A stretch of DNA of 64,000 bases, taken from the NCBI GenBank assembly GCA_965215825.1, contig CBDCEM010000003.1:2418001-2482000 (forward strand). The letters are read 5' to 3'. The DNA is from JAWPMT01 sp965215825 (GTDB lineage Bacteria > Bacteroidota > Bacteroidia > Cytophagales > Cyclobacteriaceae). Below are positions 54,366 through 63,470 of this stretch, piece after piece. Positions within the stretch are counted from its first letter, which is position 1; the number at the start of each line of letters is the position of its first letter. The position numbers were made by a program, and so were the translations under genes. The notes under the pieces were generated by a model that saw only the letters and a list, made by a program, of their open reading frames with translations, was not told the origin of the DNA and made no database searches.

Positions 54366-54392
54366 ACCGCTTCACTTGAAGCGGTTTTTTTT
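54366..54392 (+). terminator. Intrinsic terminator after the GH16 gene
   Basis: ACCGCTTC, loop ACTT, GAAGCGGT, then an eight-base T-tract: an 8-bp GC-rich stem 31 bases after the stop codon. A clear intrinsic terminator. Confidence 0.9.
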
Positions 54393-54550
54393 GTGCCACA
54401 GGTAAATGTAAGAGTGTTAAAGAGGCTGATAATTCACATCCAATCAGCCAAATAACCCGATTATGAAATTGATACGTGTATCTGCTCGAAATAGATTAGT
54501 CTATGGCGCATTGCTAATGATAAGGGTGAGGTAGTAAAACCAATTTCGTG

Positions 54551-54612
54551 ATTATACTTACAATTGTGAAACATTAATGAGATAGATACAGTATTATACT
54601 TACAATTGTGAA
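54551..54612 (+). promoter_or_regulatory. Tandem 20-bp repeat at the PadR start, likely operator
   Basis: ATTATACTTACAATTGTGAA occurs exactly twice, at 54551-54570 and 54593-54612, a 42-bp pitch (four helical turns). It contains the dyad ACAATTGT. The second copy touches the first ATG of the padR gene. PadR proteins often bind dyads in their own promoters, so autoregulation is likely. The other PadR operon in this window has a different 23-bp repeat arranged in the same way. Confidence 0.65.
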
Positions 54613-54953
54613 TGTTTATGCAAAACCTGAAATTAGGAAACTTTGAAGAACTGGTGCTTTTGCTTGTTGGCGTCTTATACGATCAGGCGTATTCTGTATC
54701 TATCGTAGACGAATACAAGAAGCAAACGGGTAAAAATATCAATATCAGTGCGATACACACGGTGTTGTATCGGTTGGAAGAAAAAGGTTATCTGGAATCG
54801 AAGCTTGGTGAGCAAGGTACATCTCGCGGTGGCAAACGTAAAAGATTGTTTTTTCTCACAGCATTTGGTGTTAAAACACTCGACGAGATACAGGCCTTAC
54901 GCGATCAATTGCGCTATCAGATTCCAAAGCCTGCCTTACAAAACCTATCATGA
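54612..54953 (+). CDS. PadR-family transcriptional regulator
   Basis: A 113-residue winged-helix protein. After MQNLKLGNFEELVLLLVGVL come AYSVSIVDEYKKQTGKNINI, the recognition-helix region SAIHTVLYRLEEKGYLESKL, the wing (GEQGTSRGGKRKRLFFLT) and a final dimerisation helix. There are ATGs at 54612 and 54618. Its stop overlaps the permease ATG by four bases (ATGA), so the pair is co-translated. In Bacteroidota this regulator routinely precedes a prefix-domain FtsX permease. It probably represses its own operon through the repeat at 54551-54612. Confidence 0.92.
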   Translation: MFMQNLKLGNFEELVLLLVGVLYDQAYSVSIVDEYKKQTGKNINISAIHTVLYRLEEKGYLESKLGEQGTSRGGKRKRLFFLTAFGVKTLDEIQALRDQLRYQIPKPALQNLS

Positions 54954-57571
54954 ATTCCATCAAGCCTTACAATGATCCACCAGCTTTGGCCCTGAGGTTC
55001 TTTCGATGGTATTGTCGAAAAGACCGACTTGAAGAACTAGAGGGTGACCTGGAAGAAATGCATGAACGGCGCCAAAATCTCAATTTCTCCAAAATAAGAC
55101 TTGGTCTCTCTTATTGGTGGGATGTTATCAGGTGTTTGAAAAAATATTCGGTCAAAAAAACAAAAACTCAAATGAACACTTCACTTTATCGGTCTTATGT
55201 TAAAGTAGCCTTACGCAATACACGCAAAAACCTGGGGCCAGTCCTCATCAACATCATCGGACTAGGGCTATCCTTAGGCTTTTGTTTCACAGTATATATG
55301 CTACATGCTTATAATCTGGAATTTGATTTCTTTCATCCTAACACAGATGAGATTCACCGAATGCACAGCATACGTTGGCACAACGAGCAACCCCGGCGGT
55401 ACGAATTAGTTCCCCTCCCATTCATTGCCAAAGTGGAGCAAGAAATACCTGGTGTGGACGATGTAACTTACTATCAAGTACATCAAGGTACCCTGAAGAT
55501 TTCCAATACCAATTACCAATCAAGTGGGGAATATTTCTCTCAGACTGTCGCATCTACAAGATCCAATTTCTTTGATTTCTTTGACATACCTCTGAAAAGC
55601 GGAAATAACCTAAGTCTCAAAGACGAATCATCCGTTTATCTGACTGAAGAAACGGCAGAACAACTTTTCAATGATGTATCTCCGATCGGCGAAACCATTA
55701 CGGTATACATTGGTCAGGAAAAAGGAATTGACTTGCAGGTAGCTGGTGTATTCGAAAAGATACCATTAAATACCAGTTTCAATTTTAATATACTGGTCAA
55801 TCACCAAACCATACTGAAGGTTTTAGAATCCTCAGAAGCCAGCTGGAAACGAAGTGACAATGTCGCCATTTTCTTTAAGTCAAAAGTTCCTAATCAGGTT
55901 GAATCTACGGTCAAGGGTTTTCTTCCTGAACAAAATAAAAAACAGGAGAGTTGGAAAATCTCGCAGATAGAAGTGCACCCTTTTATTGATCCTCTCCTTT
56001 CTGATGGATATGTGTACTCTGCTCCCACTAACAATCGGGTCAGGGCATCCGCATTGATCATTTTTAGCATCATGGCCTTGCTGATCTTACTGATCACTTG
56101 CTTCAATCTGGCCAATACTTCCATTGCCTTGATGACCAAACGCGTTCGTGAAATAGGCATCCGTAAAACCCTGGGAACCACGAACTTCAAGCTATTTGAG
56201 CAATTTATGATGGAAATGCTGGTAATCACATTTTTTGCATTTATTATCGCCCTCCTCATGGCCAACCCTATATCCGAACAGCTATTCGGTTTATTTGGTG
56301 TATCCTTCCTGTTGCAGGAAGTAAGCCTGCTAAGGTTCATCCCATTCGTGTTGAGCTTCTTGCTCATTTGTACCTTTCTTGCGGGTATACTACCTGCGAT
56401 GTATGCATGGAAATTTTCACCTTCCAGTATCCTGAGTGGAAAGCAATCATTGAAAGGCGTTGGCTGGTTTCAAAAAGCCCTGACTGTAGGTCAATACGTT
56501 GTGTCTATATGTTTACTTATCTGTGCCTGGACATTTGGCCAAAACAATAAATACCTGGGAGAGATTGATTTAGGTTATAACTATAATCAAGTGGCTATAC
56601 TCCCACTCGACTCACCAAAGGATTACGAACAAGTAAAAAATGACCTTGCTCAACTTGTTTCAACCACTCATGTAACCGGCACACAACATCATCACGGTGC
56701 TGCTGGTTTTTTGAGCACTTTATCAACTGACACCACTGATCTGGAAATTACCACATTCAAAATTGGAGAGGGTTATCTGGAAACAATGGAGATTGATGTT
56801 GTTCAGGGCAGAACTTTCATCCCCGGGTCCGAACTGGACCAGAACCGCTCAATCATTGTTAGCAAGGAATTTTCCTTCCGGTATCTCGATCAAGGTAATC
56901 CATTAGGGCAGCAAGTTGAATTTGGCGGAGTTAAGAGAACGGTTGTTGGTATTACATCAGATGTTATTCATGAGGTTTACTCGGATTACAAACGAAGGCC
57001 AGTGGCTTATTTGCCGGCAGCCCCCTCCGATTACACCATGTTAGTCCTCAAGACGGCATCGGCCGATACAAAAAATTTGGAGAACGAATTGAAAGCTTAT
57101 TGGTCTGACCACTTTGATACGCCCTATCGTGGGCAGGGACAGCACATGGTTTCTTCCTTTTATGCTACCAGAGACGCCCGTAACCTGAAATTGATTTTTA
57201 TGAGTATTGCTATTTTAGGTTCTCTTTTGAGCACGATTGGCATCTTCTCATTGGCCGTGATGAACATTGCAAAGAGAACCAAGGAGATCAGTATCAGAAG
57301 GGTATTGGGTGCCACTTCCCGACAAGTATTATTGATCATTTACCGTTCGTTTGGCTGGATCATCGGTTTATCGGTTGCCCTGGGTATAGTTAGCGGTGTA
57401 TTCCTCAGTAAAGCCGTACTTTCTGCCATTTACAAATTTTACTTATCAACACCTCTTCTCGACGCTACCGTAATTGGTATCGGAATCATGATTATTGCGA
57501 TTTTATTCATTACTGCGGCAGCAGTCAAAAGGATCATGGCCAATCCGAGCGAGGGATTACGGACTGAATAA
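54950..57571 (+). CDS. FtsX/MacB-type permease with N-terminal prefix domain
   Basis: An 873-residue membrane protein. Residues 1-60 are the cytoplasmic prefix domain (ALRFFRWYCRKDRLEELEGD, then LEEMHERR), followed by a membrane helix near 105-125, a large periplasmic MacB-like domain, three helices with TKRVREIGIRKTLGTTNFKL, a second periplasmic domain and final helices with KRTKEISIRRVLGATSRQ. The two EIGIRK/EISIRR motifs mark FtsX permease halves. Such proteins usually need an ABC ATPase; none is adjacent. It is coupled to padR by a four-base overlap and is convergent with a paralogous operon. Confidence 0.9.
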   Translation: MNSIKPYNDPPALALRFFRWYCRKDRLEELEGDLEEMHERRQNLNFSKIRLGLSYWWDVIRCLKKYSVKKTKTQMNTSLYRSYVKVALRNTRKNLGPVLINIIGLGLSLGFCFTVYMLHAYNLEFDFFHPNTDEIHRMHSIRWHNEQPRRYELVPLPFIAKVEQEIPGVDDVTYYQVHQGTLKISNTNYQSSGEYFSQTVASTRSNFFDFFDIPLKSGNNLSLKDESSVYLTEETAEQLFNDVSPIGETITVYIGQEKGIDLQVAGVFEKIPLNTSFNFNILVNHQTILKVLESSEASWKRSDNVAIFFKSKVPNQVESTVKGFLPEQNKKQESWKISQIEVHPFIDPLLSDGYVYSAPTNNRVRASALIIFSIMALLILLITCFNLANTSIALMTKRVREIGIRKTLGTTNFKLFEQFMMEMLVITFFAFIIALLMANPISEQLFGLFGVSFLLQEVSLLRFIPFVLSFLLICTFLAGILPAMYAWKFSPSSILSGKQSLKGVGWFQKALTVGQYVVSICLLICAWTFGQNNKYLGEIDLGYNYNQVAILPLDSPKDYEQVKNDLAQLVSTTHVTGTQHHHGAAGFLSTLSTDTTDLEITTFKIGEGYLETMEIDVVQGRTFIPGSELDQNRSIIVSKEFSFRYLDQGNPLGQQVEFGGVKRTVVGITSDVIHEVYSDYKRRPVAYLPAAPSDYTMLVLKTASADTKNLENELKAYWSDHFDTPYRGQGQHMVSSFYATRDARNLKLIFMSIAILGSLLSTIGIFSLAVMNIAKRTKEISIRRVLGATSRQVLLIIYRSFGWIIGLSVALGIVSGVFLSKAVLSAIYKFYLSTPLLDATVIGIGIMIIAILFITAAAVKRIMANPSEGLRTE

Positions 57572-57587
57572 TTAACCAGATTCACAA

Positions 57588-57625
57588 GAAAAAGCGCATC
57601 AAATCCGATAACTGCGCTTTTTTTC
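57588..57625. terminator. Bidirectional terminator between convergent permease operons
   Basis: GAAAAAGCGCA and TGCGCTTTTTTTC form a stem of about 10 bp with a 14-base loop, flanked by an A-tract on one side and a T-tract on the other, so it can stop transcription from both operons. Confidence 0.82.
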
Positions 57626-57656
57626 TACCTTGTGGTATTTGAAGAGAATTACCCGG

Positions 57657-60245
57657 CTATTCTTTCCTCAGTGATAATCCAGGGTTTCTACGCAGTAAGG
57701 GTAAGGCCTGGGCCAAAACAACCACGAGAATTGTCAAACAAACCAACGTGGTTGGTAACATAAAAACCCAGAAAGCCAGATCCATCTGCACTTCGAAATT
57801 GGCCAACCAGGATTGAGCGAACCAAATGCTCGCAGGGAGTGCCAGCAGTAAAGCGATTATAGCCATCCACCCAAATTGTCTACTTAATATGCCGAAAACC
57901 TGAACTGATGTTGCACCCAGCACTTTTCTGATACTGACTTCTTTTATTCTTCGGCGAATCTCTATGGAAGCAACTCCCAAAAGTCCCACGCAAGATATAA
58001 TCAATGCCAGGGAAGTGAGGACGCCAACCAGACTCAACATGTTTTGCTCTCCCTGATATAATCTAGCCACTCGATCGTCAAGAAAATCTGAAATGAAAAA
58101 TGAGCCCGGTGATGTTGCATTGACCAGTGACTCCAATTTCGTCAGTACGACTGGAACATTGGCTTGATCCAATTTAACGAGCCATTGAGAAGTCCATTCT
58201 GGTTTATACGCCAATGCCGTAGGTTCAATGGCATTTTTTAATGAGTAATGATGAAAGTCTTCAATTACTCCCGTGATGGGACCACTTTCACCTCTCCATT
58301 CTGCCATTTTACCGACTACATCCCCTCCCAACGCTTGCGCCATCGATTCATTGACAAGAAATGCTACGCCTGTATCCAGGGGCCGGAAGTTCTCTCCGGC
58401 TATCAATTTGATATCCATGGTAGAAAGAAAGGATTCATCTGTCCAAAGCATGCCAATACTTTCTTCTAGTACTTCGGGTTGCTCTATCAATCCAAACCCT
58501 TCAAAGCTCAATTGTTCACCCACCAGGTTCGATGCCCTGGCCACCATCTGTACACCAGGAATAGACTCAATCTGGTGCTTGATTTGGCTACTCTGTTCAT
58601 GAAAGCGTTCTTTTAAGTCACCGTATGTTTTTATGGCCAGGACACTTTCTTTGTCATACCCCAGGTCCTGATTCTCAATGAAACGCAGTTGTTCCCAAAT
58701 GACCACACCGCCTATGAATACGAACAGTGACAATGAAAATTGCAAAACGATCAACCCTTTCCTAAAATAGGAAATGGCTGATTTAGGTTCCTCGTTTCGT
58801 GTAACTGCACCAATAGGATCCTGAGCCGTGACCAACAAAGCGGGATACAACCCTGAAAGTAGACCGATGGTTATTGCCACGCTCAAAAAAATAAACAGGT
58901 ATGGCAATGTGAGAAATTCTCCTGTGGAAACATGTAATCCCATGGATTCGTTGTACCAGGGCAATAAACTAACGCCTATTCCGAGGCCCAGCCCCGCTGC
59001 AATAAGACTCGACATCAGTGACTCCATCTGCAATTGAATAATCAGATTTGACCTGGCCGCTCCTACTAACTTTCGAACACCCAACTCGCGTACCCTTCTC
59101 AATCCGATTGCAGTGAAAATATTGACAAAGTTGACAGATGCAATAACAAGTATGAAAAAAGCTAGTGAGCCAAAAATCAGTACATAAGTCATATCGCTAT
59201 TTTCTCCCATCTCCTGGATGCGGTGCGATTTCAAATGGATATCCGCCAGGGGCATTACTTCAAAAAAGTTGTTTCCAAATTCTTCCCAATATTCCTCAGG
59301 AATATAGAACTTCTGAAAGTCGAGCATGGCCGCACGGAAGTCATCATACGACATATCATCTCTAGTTTTCACATAGGTGTACATCACCATCCAACCGGGA
59401 TTATTGATCCAATCAGCAGGAGTTGCTTCGTAGAAGGTATCCATGGACAACAGAACGTCTATCTGTAGGTGACTAGTAGCTGGCAAGTCTTCAAAAACAG
59501 CAGAAATCTCGAGCTCTTGACGGTCGTTTATCTGGATGACCTGCCCGATGGCTGATTGGGACCCAAACAAACGATTCGCCAGCTGCTGACTGATTACAGC
59601 AGTAGACGGGCGGGTTAATGGGGTTGAGGTACCTGAAACCAGCTTAATTTCAAACATTGAAAAAACGGTGCTATCTGCCTGGTAAATCTGAGTGGCCGTA
59701 GTTTGTTGTTGGTCTGTAGAAACGATGGCCATGCCTGATGAATATCGGGAAAGCCTCGTTATCAATGTGAGTTGCGGAAAGTACTCTTTGAGCCTCTCAG
59801 CTAATATGGCCGAAGATTTTGCCCATTCCTGATGAGTAGAGACCCTGTAGGTCTGTTGGTAATCAGAGATGTGTTTTTCGTAGCTTAATTCCCTATCTAC
59901 ATGCACAAGAATCAACAAACTAACTCCAAGACCAAATGCCATGCCTATGATATTGCCAGCATGGAAGACCCTGTAACGCCGAAGGTTGCGTATACTGATT
60001 TTTAGATAATGAGATAAATTGTGAAATGGATTCATGACGTTTGAGTTTTGACCGAACCTGGAATTATACATGCGAAGGAATAGCAGCGTGTTCCAGGCAT
60101 AACGCCACTTTGCTTTTCCGGGACCTACTTCTTGTACCCAACTTTCAAATAATTCTTCGAGATCACCGGCAATTTCATTAGCATACATGGGATGACAGTA
60201 CCACAGTAAAAACCGATAGATCCATTGAGGTGGTTTTGGCATCAT
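57657..60245 (-). CDS. FtsX/MacB-type permease with prefix domain, paralogue
   Basis: An 862-residue paralogue of the permease at 54950 with the same plan: prefix domain (QWIYRFLLWYCHPMYANEIA, then GDLEELFESW), first helix in HAGNIIGMAFGLGVSLLILV, a periplasmic domain, helices containing LRRVRELGVRKLVGAARSNL, a second periplasmic domain and a last set of helices preceded by RRRIKEVSIRKVLGATSVQV. It ends NPGLSLRKE, close to NPSEGLRTE of the paralogue. No ATPase gene is adjacent. It overlaps the upstream padR gene by four bases. Confidence 0.9.
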   Translation of the reverse strand: MMPKPPQWIYRFLLWYCHPMYANEIAGDLEELFESWVQEVGPGKAKWRYAWNTLLFLRMYNSRFGQNSNVMNPFHNLSHYLKISIRNLRRYRVFHAGNIIGMAFGLGVSLLILVHVDRELSYEKHISDYQQTYRVSTHQEWAKSSAILAERLKEYFPQLTLITRLSRYSSGMAIVSTDQQQTTATQIYQADSTVFSMFEIKLVSGTSTPLTRPSTAVISQQLANRLFGSQSAIGQVIQINDRQELEISAVFEDLPATSHLQIDVLLSMDTFYEATPADWINNPGWMVMYTYVKTRDDMSYDDFRAAMLDFQKFYIPEEYWEEFGNNFFEVMPLADIHLKSHRIQEMGENSDMTYVLIFGSLAFFILVIASVNFVNIFTAIGLRRVRELGVRKLVGAARSNLIIQLQMESLMSSLIAAGLGLGIGVSLLPWYNESMGLHVSTGEFLTLPYLFIFLSVAITIGLLSGLYPALLVTAQDPIGAVTRNEEPKSAISYFRKGLIVLQFSLSLFVFIGGVVIWEQLRFIENQDLGYDKESVLAIKTYGDLKERFHEQSSQIKHQIESIPGVQMVARASNLVGEQLSFEGFGLIEQPEVLEESIGMLWTDESFLSTMDIKLIAGENFRPLDTGVAFLVNESMAQALGGDVVGKMAEWRGESGPITGVIEDFHHYSLKNAIEPTALAYKPEWTSQWLVKLDQANVPVVLTKLESLVNATSPGSFFISDFLDDRVARLYQGEQNMLSLVGVLTSLALIISCVGLLGVASIEIRRRIKEVSIRKVLGATSVQVFGILSRQFGWMAIIALLLALPASIWFAQSWLANFEVQMDLAFWVFMLPTTLVCLTILVVVLAQALPLLRRNPGLSLRKE

Positions 60246-60574
60246 AGCGTGTCCCAGCTGATTTTGGTGATGTCTCCCCAGATGTTGTTTCGTATGTCGC
60301 GGGCCGTAAGTATGGCTTTCTTACCTTCGGCCGTGAGTTCAAATAGACGTTTGGTCCTACCTCCACGACTTTCTGTGGCTCCTCCCATTCTACTTTGCAG
60401 GAAGCCTTTCTTCTCCAGCCGTATAAGGGTTGAATGAATCGTACTAATTGTAATGTTACGATCAGTACGGTTATGTAGTTCAGACTGGATGGTGACACCA
60501 TAAGCATCGTCATCCAGTACTGCGACGCACAACAAACACAACTCTTCGAACTCACCAATTGAAGTCCTTTCCAT
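60242..60574 (-). CDS. PadR-family transcriptional regulator
   Basis: A 110-residue PadR protein: MERTSIGEFEELCLLCVAVL, AYGVTIQSELHNRTDRNITI, STIHSTLIRLEKKGFLQSRM, then GGATESRGGRTKRLFELTAE and a C-terminal helix. Paralogous to the regulator at 54612. Its stop overlaps the ATG of the permease by four bases. A tandem 23-bp repeat directly upstream of its ATG is the probable operator. Confidence 0.92.
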   Translation of the reverse strand: MERTSIGEFEELCLLCVAVLDDDAYGVTIQSELHNRTDRNITISTIHSTLIRLEKKGFLQSRMGGATESRGGRTKRLFELTAEGKKAILTARDIRNNIWGDITKISWDTL

Positions 60575-60580
60575 ATTTCA

Positions 60581-60647
60581 TCAGGTTTTGCCGATGTAAT
60601 ATTACGAAGGTTTTTCATATTAGTTCAGGTTTTGCCGATGTAATATT
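60581..60647 (-). promoter_or_regulatory. Tandem 23-bp repeat at the second PadR start
   Basis: On the plus strand TCAGGTTTTGCCGATGTAATATT... occurs at 60581-60603 and again at 60625-60647, a 44-bp pitch. The unit nearest the gene ends six bases before the ATG. Similarity extends through the ATG itself: the distal copy is also followed by an ATG (60618-60616), which would open a frame that does not lead into padR. The arrangement parallels that at 54551-54612 but with another sequence. Confidence 0.6.
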
Positions 60648-60740
60648 TTTGAAAACCTGTTGCTAACTAATTAATACGATTAAGATTCTCTATGATTTGC
60701 GGTGTTTACAGACTAAATCCTATCTCACTTTCGACATAGC

Positions 60741-61091
60741 TCATTTCCGTCTCAACCAAAACAACAATCCTGATAATCCTGCGAGAATTCCGGTCACCAC
60801 TACCCGATCCCACTCTGCATGTAATGCATGTGTCAGCAATGCTCCAATCATGATCACCGCCAGTCCTAATGCCGCCTTAGAAGCAGTTTTTGGAATGAAA
60901 ACAAGTACGGCTCCAACCAATTCCAACCCACCGATAAGCAAATAAACATGATCCGGATAGCCCCACTCCTGAAACATCCCTGCCCAGGTATCCATCCTGG
61001 TAAATTTTGCTTGTCCTGCCAATATAAACTCCAACCCAAGTAATACCTGAAGTACCCAGGTGAATACATTTTTGACCTTTCTTTTGTTCAT
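60741..61091 (-). CDS. DoxX-family membrane protein
   Basis: A 116-residue four-helix membrane protein of the DoxX family: VFTWVLQVLLGLEFILAGQA, then KFTRMDTWAGMFQEWGYPDH and LLIGGLELVGAVLVFI, with further helices ALGLAVIMIGALLTH and GILAGLSGLLFWL. The start is taken at the ATG at 61091 (MNKRKVKNVF); the frame extends 20 codons upstream without family similarity. The family includes subunits of quinol oxidases and many proteins of unknown role. It is divergent from the AraC-type regulator at 61212, which may control it. Confidence 0.85.
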   Translation of the reverse strand: MNKRKVKNVFTWVLQVLLGLEFILAGQAKFTRMDTWAGMFQEWGYPDHVYLLIGGLELVGAVLVFIPKTASKAALGLAVIMIGALLTHALHAEWDRVVVTGILAGLSGLLFWLRRK

Positions 61092-61211
61092 TTTCTCTAG
61101 TTTTAGAATAATGCTTGTTAAATGCCTTTTTCGACCAATAGTCAGCAGCAATAAAGGTTGATCAAGGCTTTTAAATGGCGCACTTTATCAATTGACCCAA
61201 CAAATTAAACT

Positions 61212-62315
61212 TTGGCACAGATCACTGTAGACATTCGATCCCTTGCTTTTATCATTGCTGTAATTGGCCTTGCCTGGTCCGCATTTCTCGCACTCCAACG
61301 CAAGGGAAACCAATCTGCTAACCGATACCTGGCATTGCTAATTGGAGTACTAACCATTTTTGTTTTGAGGAGATCCGCTTCTTTGGAGGATGAAGGTTTA
61401 CTGCTCTATCTTTATTTTAGTTCACACAGTTTAGTGTTTTTAATAGGCCCTTCGATATACCTGCATATCAGAACACTGACCCAACAGCTCTCCTTAAGTC
61501 CGATTAGGCACTTTATTCCTTTTGTGATCATGTTGTTGCTAACCTCTGCATTATATGTATTAAGAGCGGATATTATCCAGATTCAAGATACCTACTGGCT
61601 TAAGATTGCGGCTTTGACACTGATTGGAATAGAGGTTACTCACATCATTTTCTATTTATTCCTAACACGAAAGCGCATTGGTGACTATGAGAAAACCAGT
61701 AAGCTTCACCAGTCATTTACACCCAGGATCAATCTTATCTGGTCGAGAAAAATCATGCTGGTGACTTCCGTTTTGGGGCTGGGTATTCTTGCGCTATCAC
61801 TGCTCATCATTACCGGAGGCTATTACGAGATCAATAACACAGCGGACACGCTATTTTTAGTCACACTAATTTTCATCATTGCCAGCCTCGTGACGCAATC
61901 CTGGAACAACCCTGAGGTCATTTATGGCAATTTCGATGCTCCTGATAAATACAAACAATCCCCTCTTTCCAATCCTGATATTGATCAACTCAAAAGTGCT
62001 CTGGAGCAAGCCATTGATCAAAATATCTATCTAAAACCCGACCTGACACTTCAGGAATTGGCTCAGACCATAGAAAGTAAACCTTACCTCCTGTCACAAG
62101 TAATTAATGACGGTTATCAACAAAATTTTTTCAACTACATCAATCAACATCGGATTAGTTATGCAAAACAACAGATCCAGCAAGGGTTTTTAGAAACACA
62201 AACAGTTGAGGCACTGGCCTATGCGGCGGGATTTAATAGCAAAAGCACGTTTAACAGGGCATTCAGAAAGCAAGGAGGTCAATCTCCGAAAGAATTTCTC
62301 AAGGCCTTGAAATGA
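61212..62315 (+). CDS. Membrane-bound AraC-family transcriptional regulator
   Basis: A 367-residue protein with about seven membrane helices in the first 230 residues (for example SLAFIIAVIGLAWSAFLAL and FIPFVIMLLLTSALYVL) and an AraC-type DNA-binding domain at the C-terminus (about 260-367): LTLQELAQTIESKPYLLSQV, NFFNYINQHRISYAKQQI, then VEALAYAAGFNSKSTFNRAF and GGQSPKEFLKAL. The only suitable start is a TTG at 61212, as no ATG occurs before the third helix. Such regulators are common in Bacteroidota. It is divergent from doxX and is followed after 36 bases by the subtilisin-like gene, which could be a target. Confidence 0.88.
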   Translation: MAQITVDIRSLAFIIAVIGLAWSAFLALQRKGNQSANRYLALLIGVLTIFVLRRSASLEDEGLLLYLYFSSHSLVFLIGPSIYLHIRTLTQQLSLSPIRHFIPFVIMLLLTSALYVLRADIIQIQDTYWLKIAALTLIGIEVTHIIFYLFLTRKRIGDYEKTSKLHQSFTPRINLIWSRKIMLVTSVLGLGILALSLLIITGGYYEINNTADTLFLVTLIFIIASLVTQSWNNPEVIYGNFDAPDKYKQSPLSNPDIDQLKSALEQAIDQNIYLKPDLTLQELAQTIESKPYLLSQVINDGYQQNFFNYINQHRISYAKQQIQQGFLETQTVEALAYAAGFNSKSTFNRAFRKQGGQSPKEFLKALK

Positions 62316-62351
62316 TGTGATCAACAATCACTTCAATGTATATTCGCCTCC

Positions 62352-63395
62352 ATGACAAGAGGGATCAACATAGGGCTGATAGATACACCACTTGAACGGA
62401 CAAAGGTCTCGGACCAAATTGTTCGCTGGGAAGGTGGTTTTAGGAGCAATTCTACTGACTTCCTCTCTCATTCAGACATCAATGCAGGGTTGTTAATGGG
62501 TCTGGAAGAGGTGAACGAAACACCCATCCTTCCTAGTGGCACGATTTACCTGGCAGAGGCCGTTCAGGAAACAAATTTAGCCTTAAGGCTTTTGGAGGCC
62601 CTTGAATGGATGGCTAATCAGCCGGTTAAAGTTGTGGCCATGCCTTTTGGAGAACATCACGGTTCCCCATTCATGATCCCGATGATCCAGTATTTGCTCG
62701 ACAAAGATATTCTACCTGTTGCCGCTATAGGCAACAAAGGAGCGGGTCAGTTCAGTGCACCGGGCTGTTATCAGGGGGTCCTGTCTGTTGGTGCAACCGA
62801 CATTGAAGGAAACGTGCCTACGTATTCAGGTAGTCTCAACCGCCAAAATGGGAAATGTCTAAAACCTGATGTCTTAACCCTTGGTAGTGTATCCACAGAA
62901 AATCGCAAAGTACAAGGAACGTCATTCGCAACCACTCGATTGGCAGGGCACCTGGCAATTATACGTCAACAATACCCCAACGTCACCTGCCAACAATTAA
63001 TAAGCCACACTTGTCTGTCGGCAAATACAATTGATGATAAATTTAAGCATCGGTGTGCTCACGGCATCATCAATTTCGAAAAACTTAACCAACCCATAAA
63101 GCCACAGGGTCCCGGAGTACGAAATGCTCTGTCAATTTCCGGAAAGTTCACAGATCCGAACCTGTTAAGAATAATCAAACAATCCCCTGTCGACAAATTG
63201 ATTGATGTACTGGTCTGTTCTACCACACCAGAATTACCGCCTTATGCAGGCATAATCGTTCATAGATCATTTGCGAAAAATAAGATCTTTCACATCACGG
63301 CATCCGTCACCACCTTAAAAATGATGCATTCCCAATCAGATATTTCAGTACTGCAATCGCTCCAAATCCCACCCATCTCTATACTGCATTTGTAG
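62352..63395 (+). CDS. Compact subtilisin-like (S8) serine protease without signal peptide
   Basis: A 347-residue protein whose first 210 residues match a minimal subtilase: D11 in INIGLIDTPLER, H40 in FLSHSDINAG (instead of the usual HGT), the oxyanion asparagine N128 in VAAIGNKGAGQFSAPG, and the nucleophile S191 in QGTSFATTRLAG. The rest (about 220-347) is unrecognised and may be a second small domain (DPNLLRIIKQSPVDKLIDVL, then FHITASVTTLKMM). It lacks a signal peptide or sorting domain, so it probably acts in the cytoplasm, as do proteases that trim ribosomal peptides. A gene of unknown function follows after 75 bases. Confidence 0.75.
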   Translation: MTRGINIGLIDTPLERTKVSDQIVRWEGGFRSNSTDFLSHSDINAGLLMGLEEVNETPILPSGTIYLAEAVQETNLALRLLEALEWMANQPVKVVAMPFGEHHGSPFMIPMIQYLLDKDILPVAAIGNKGAGQFSAPGCYQGVLSVGATDIEGNVPTYSGSLNRQNGKCLKPDVLTLGSVSTENRKVQGTSFATTRLAGHLAIIRQQYPNVTCQQLISHTCLSANTIDDKFKHRCAHGIINFEKLNQPIKPQGPGVRNALSISGKFTDPNLLRIIKQSPVDKLIDVLVCSTTPELPPYAGIIVHRSFAKNKIFHITASVTTLKMMHSQSDISVLQSLQIPPISILHL

Positions 63396-63470
63396 TATTT
63401 TGACACCCGTATTTGGTTAGAAGGATCTATTTGCCATAGCTTGGTAAAACACAACCAATTTAGTGATAAC

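Noticed and set aside
60178..60618. A minus-strand frame starting from the upstream ATG of the second PadR operon
   Set aside because: It lies mostly in the wrong frame over padR and encodes no recognisable protein; the ATG arises from duplication of the start region.
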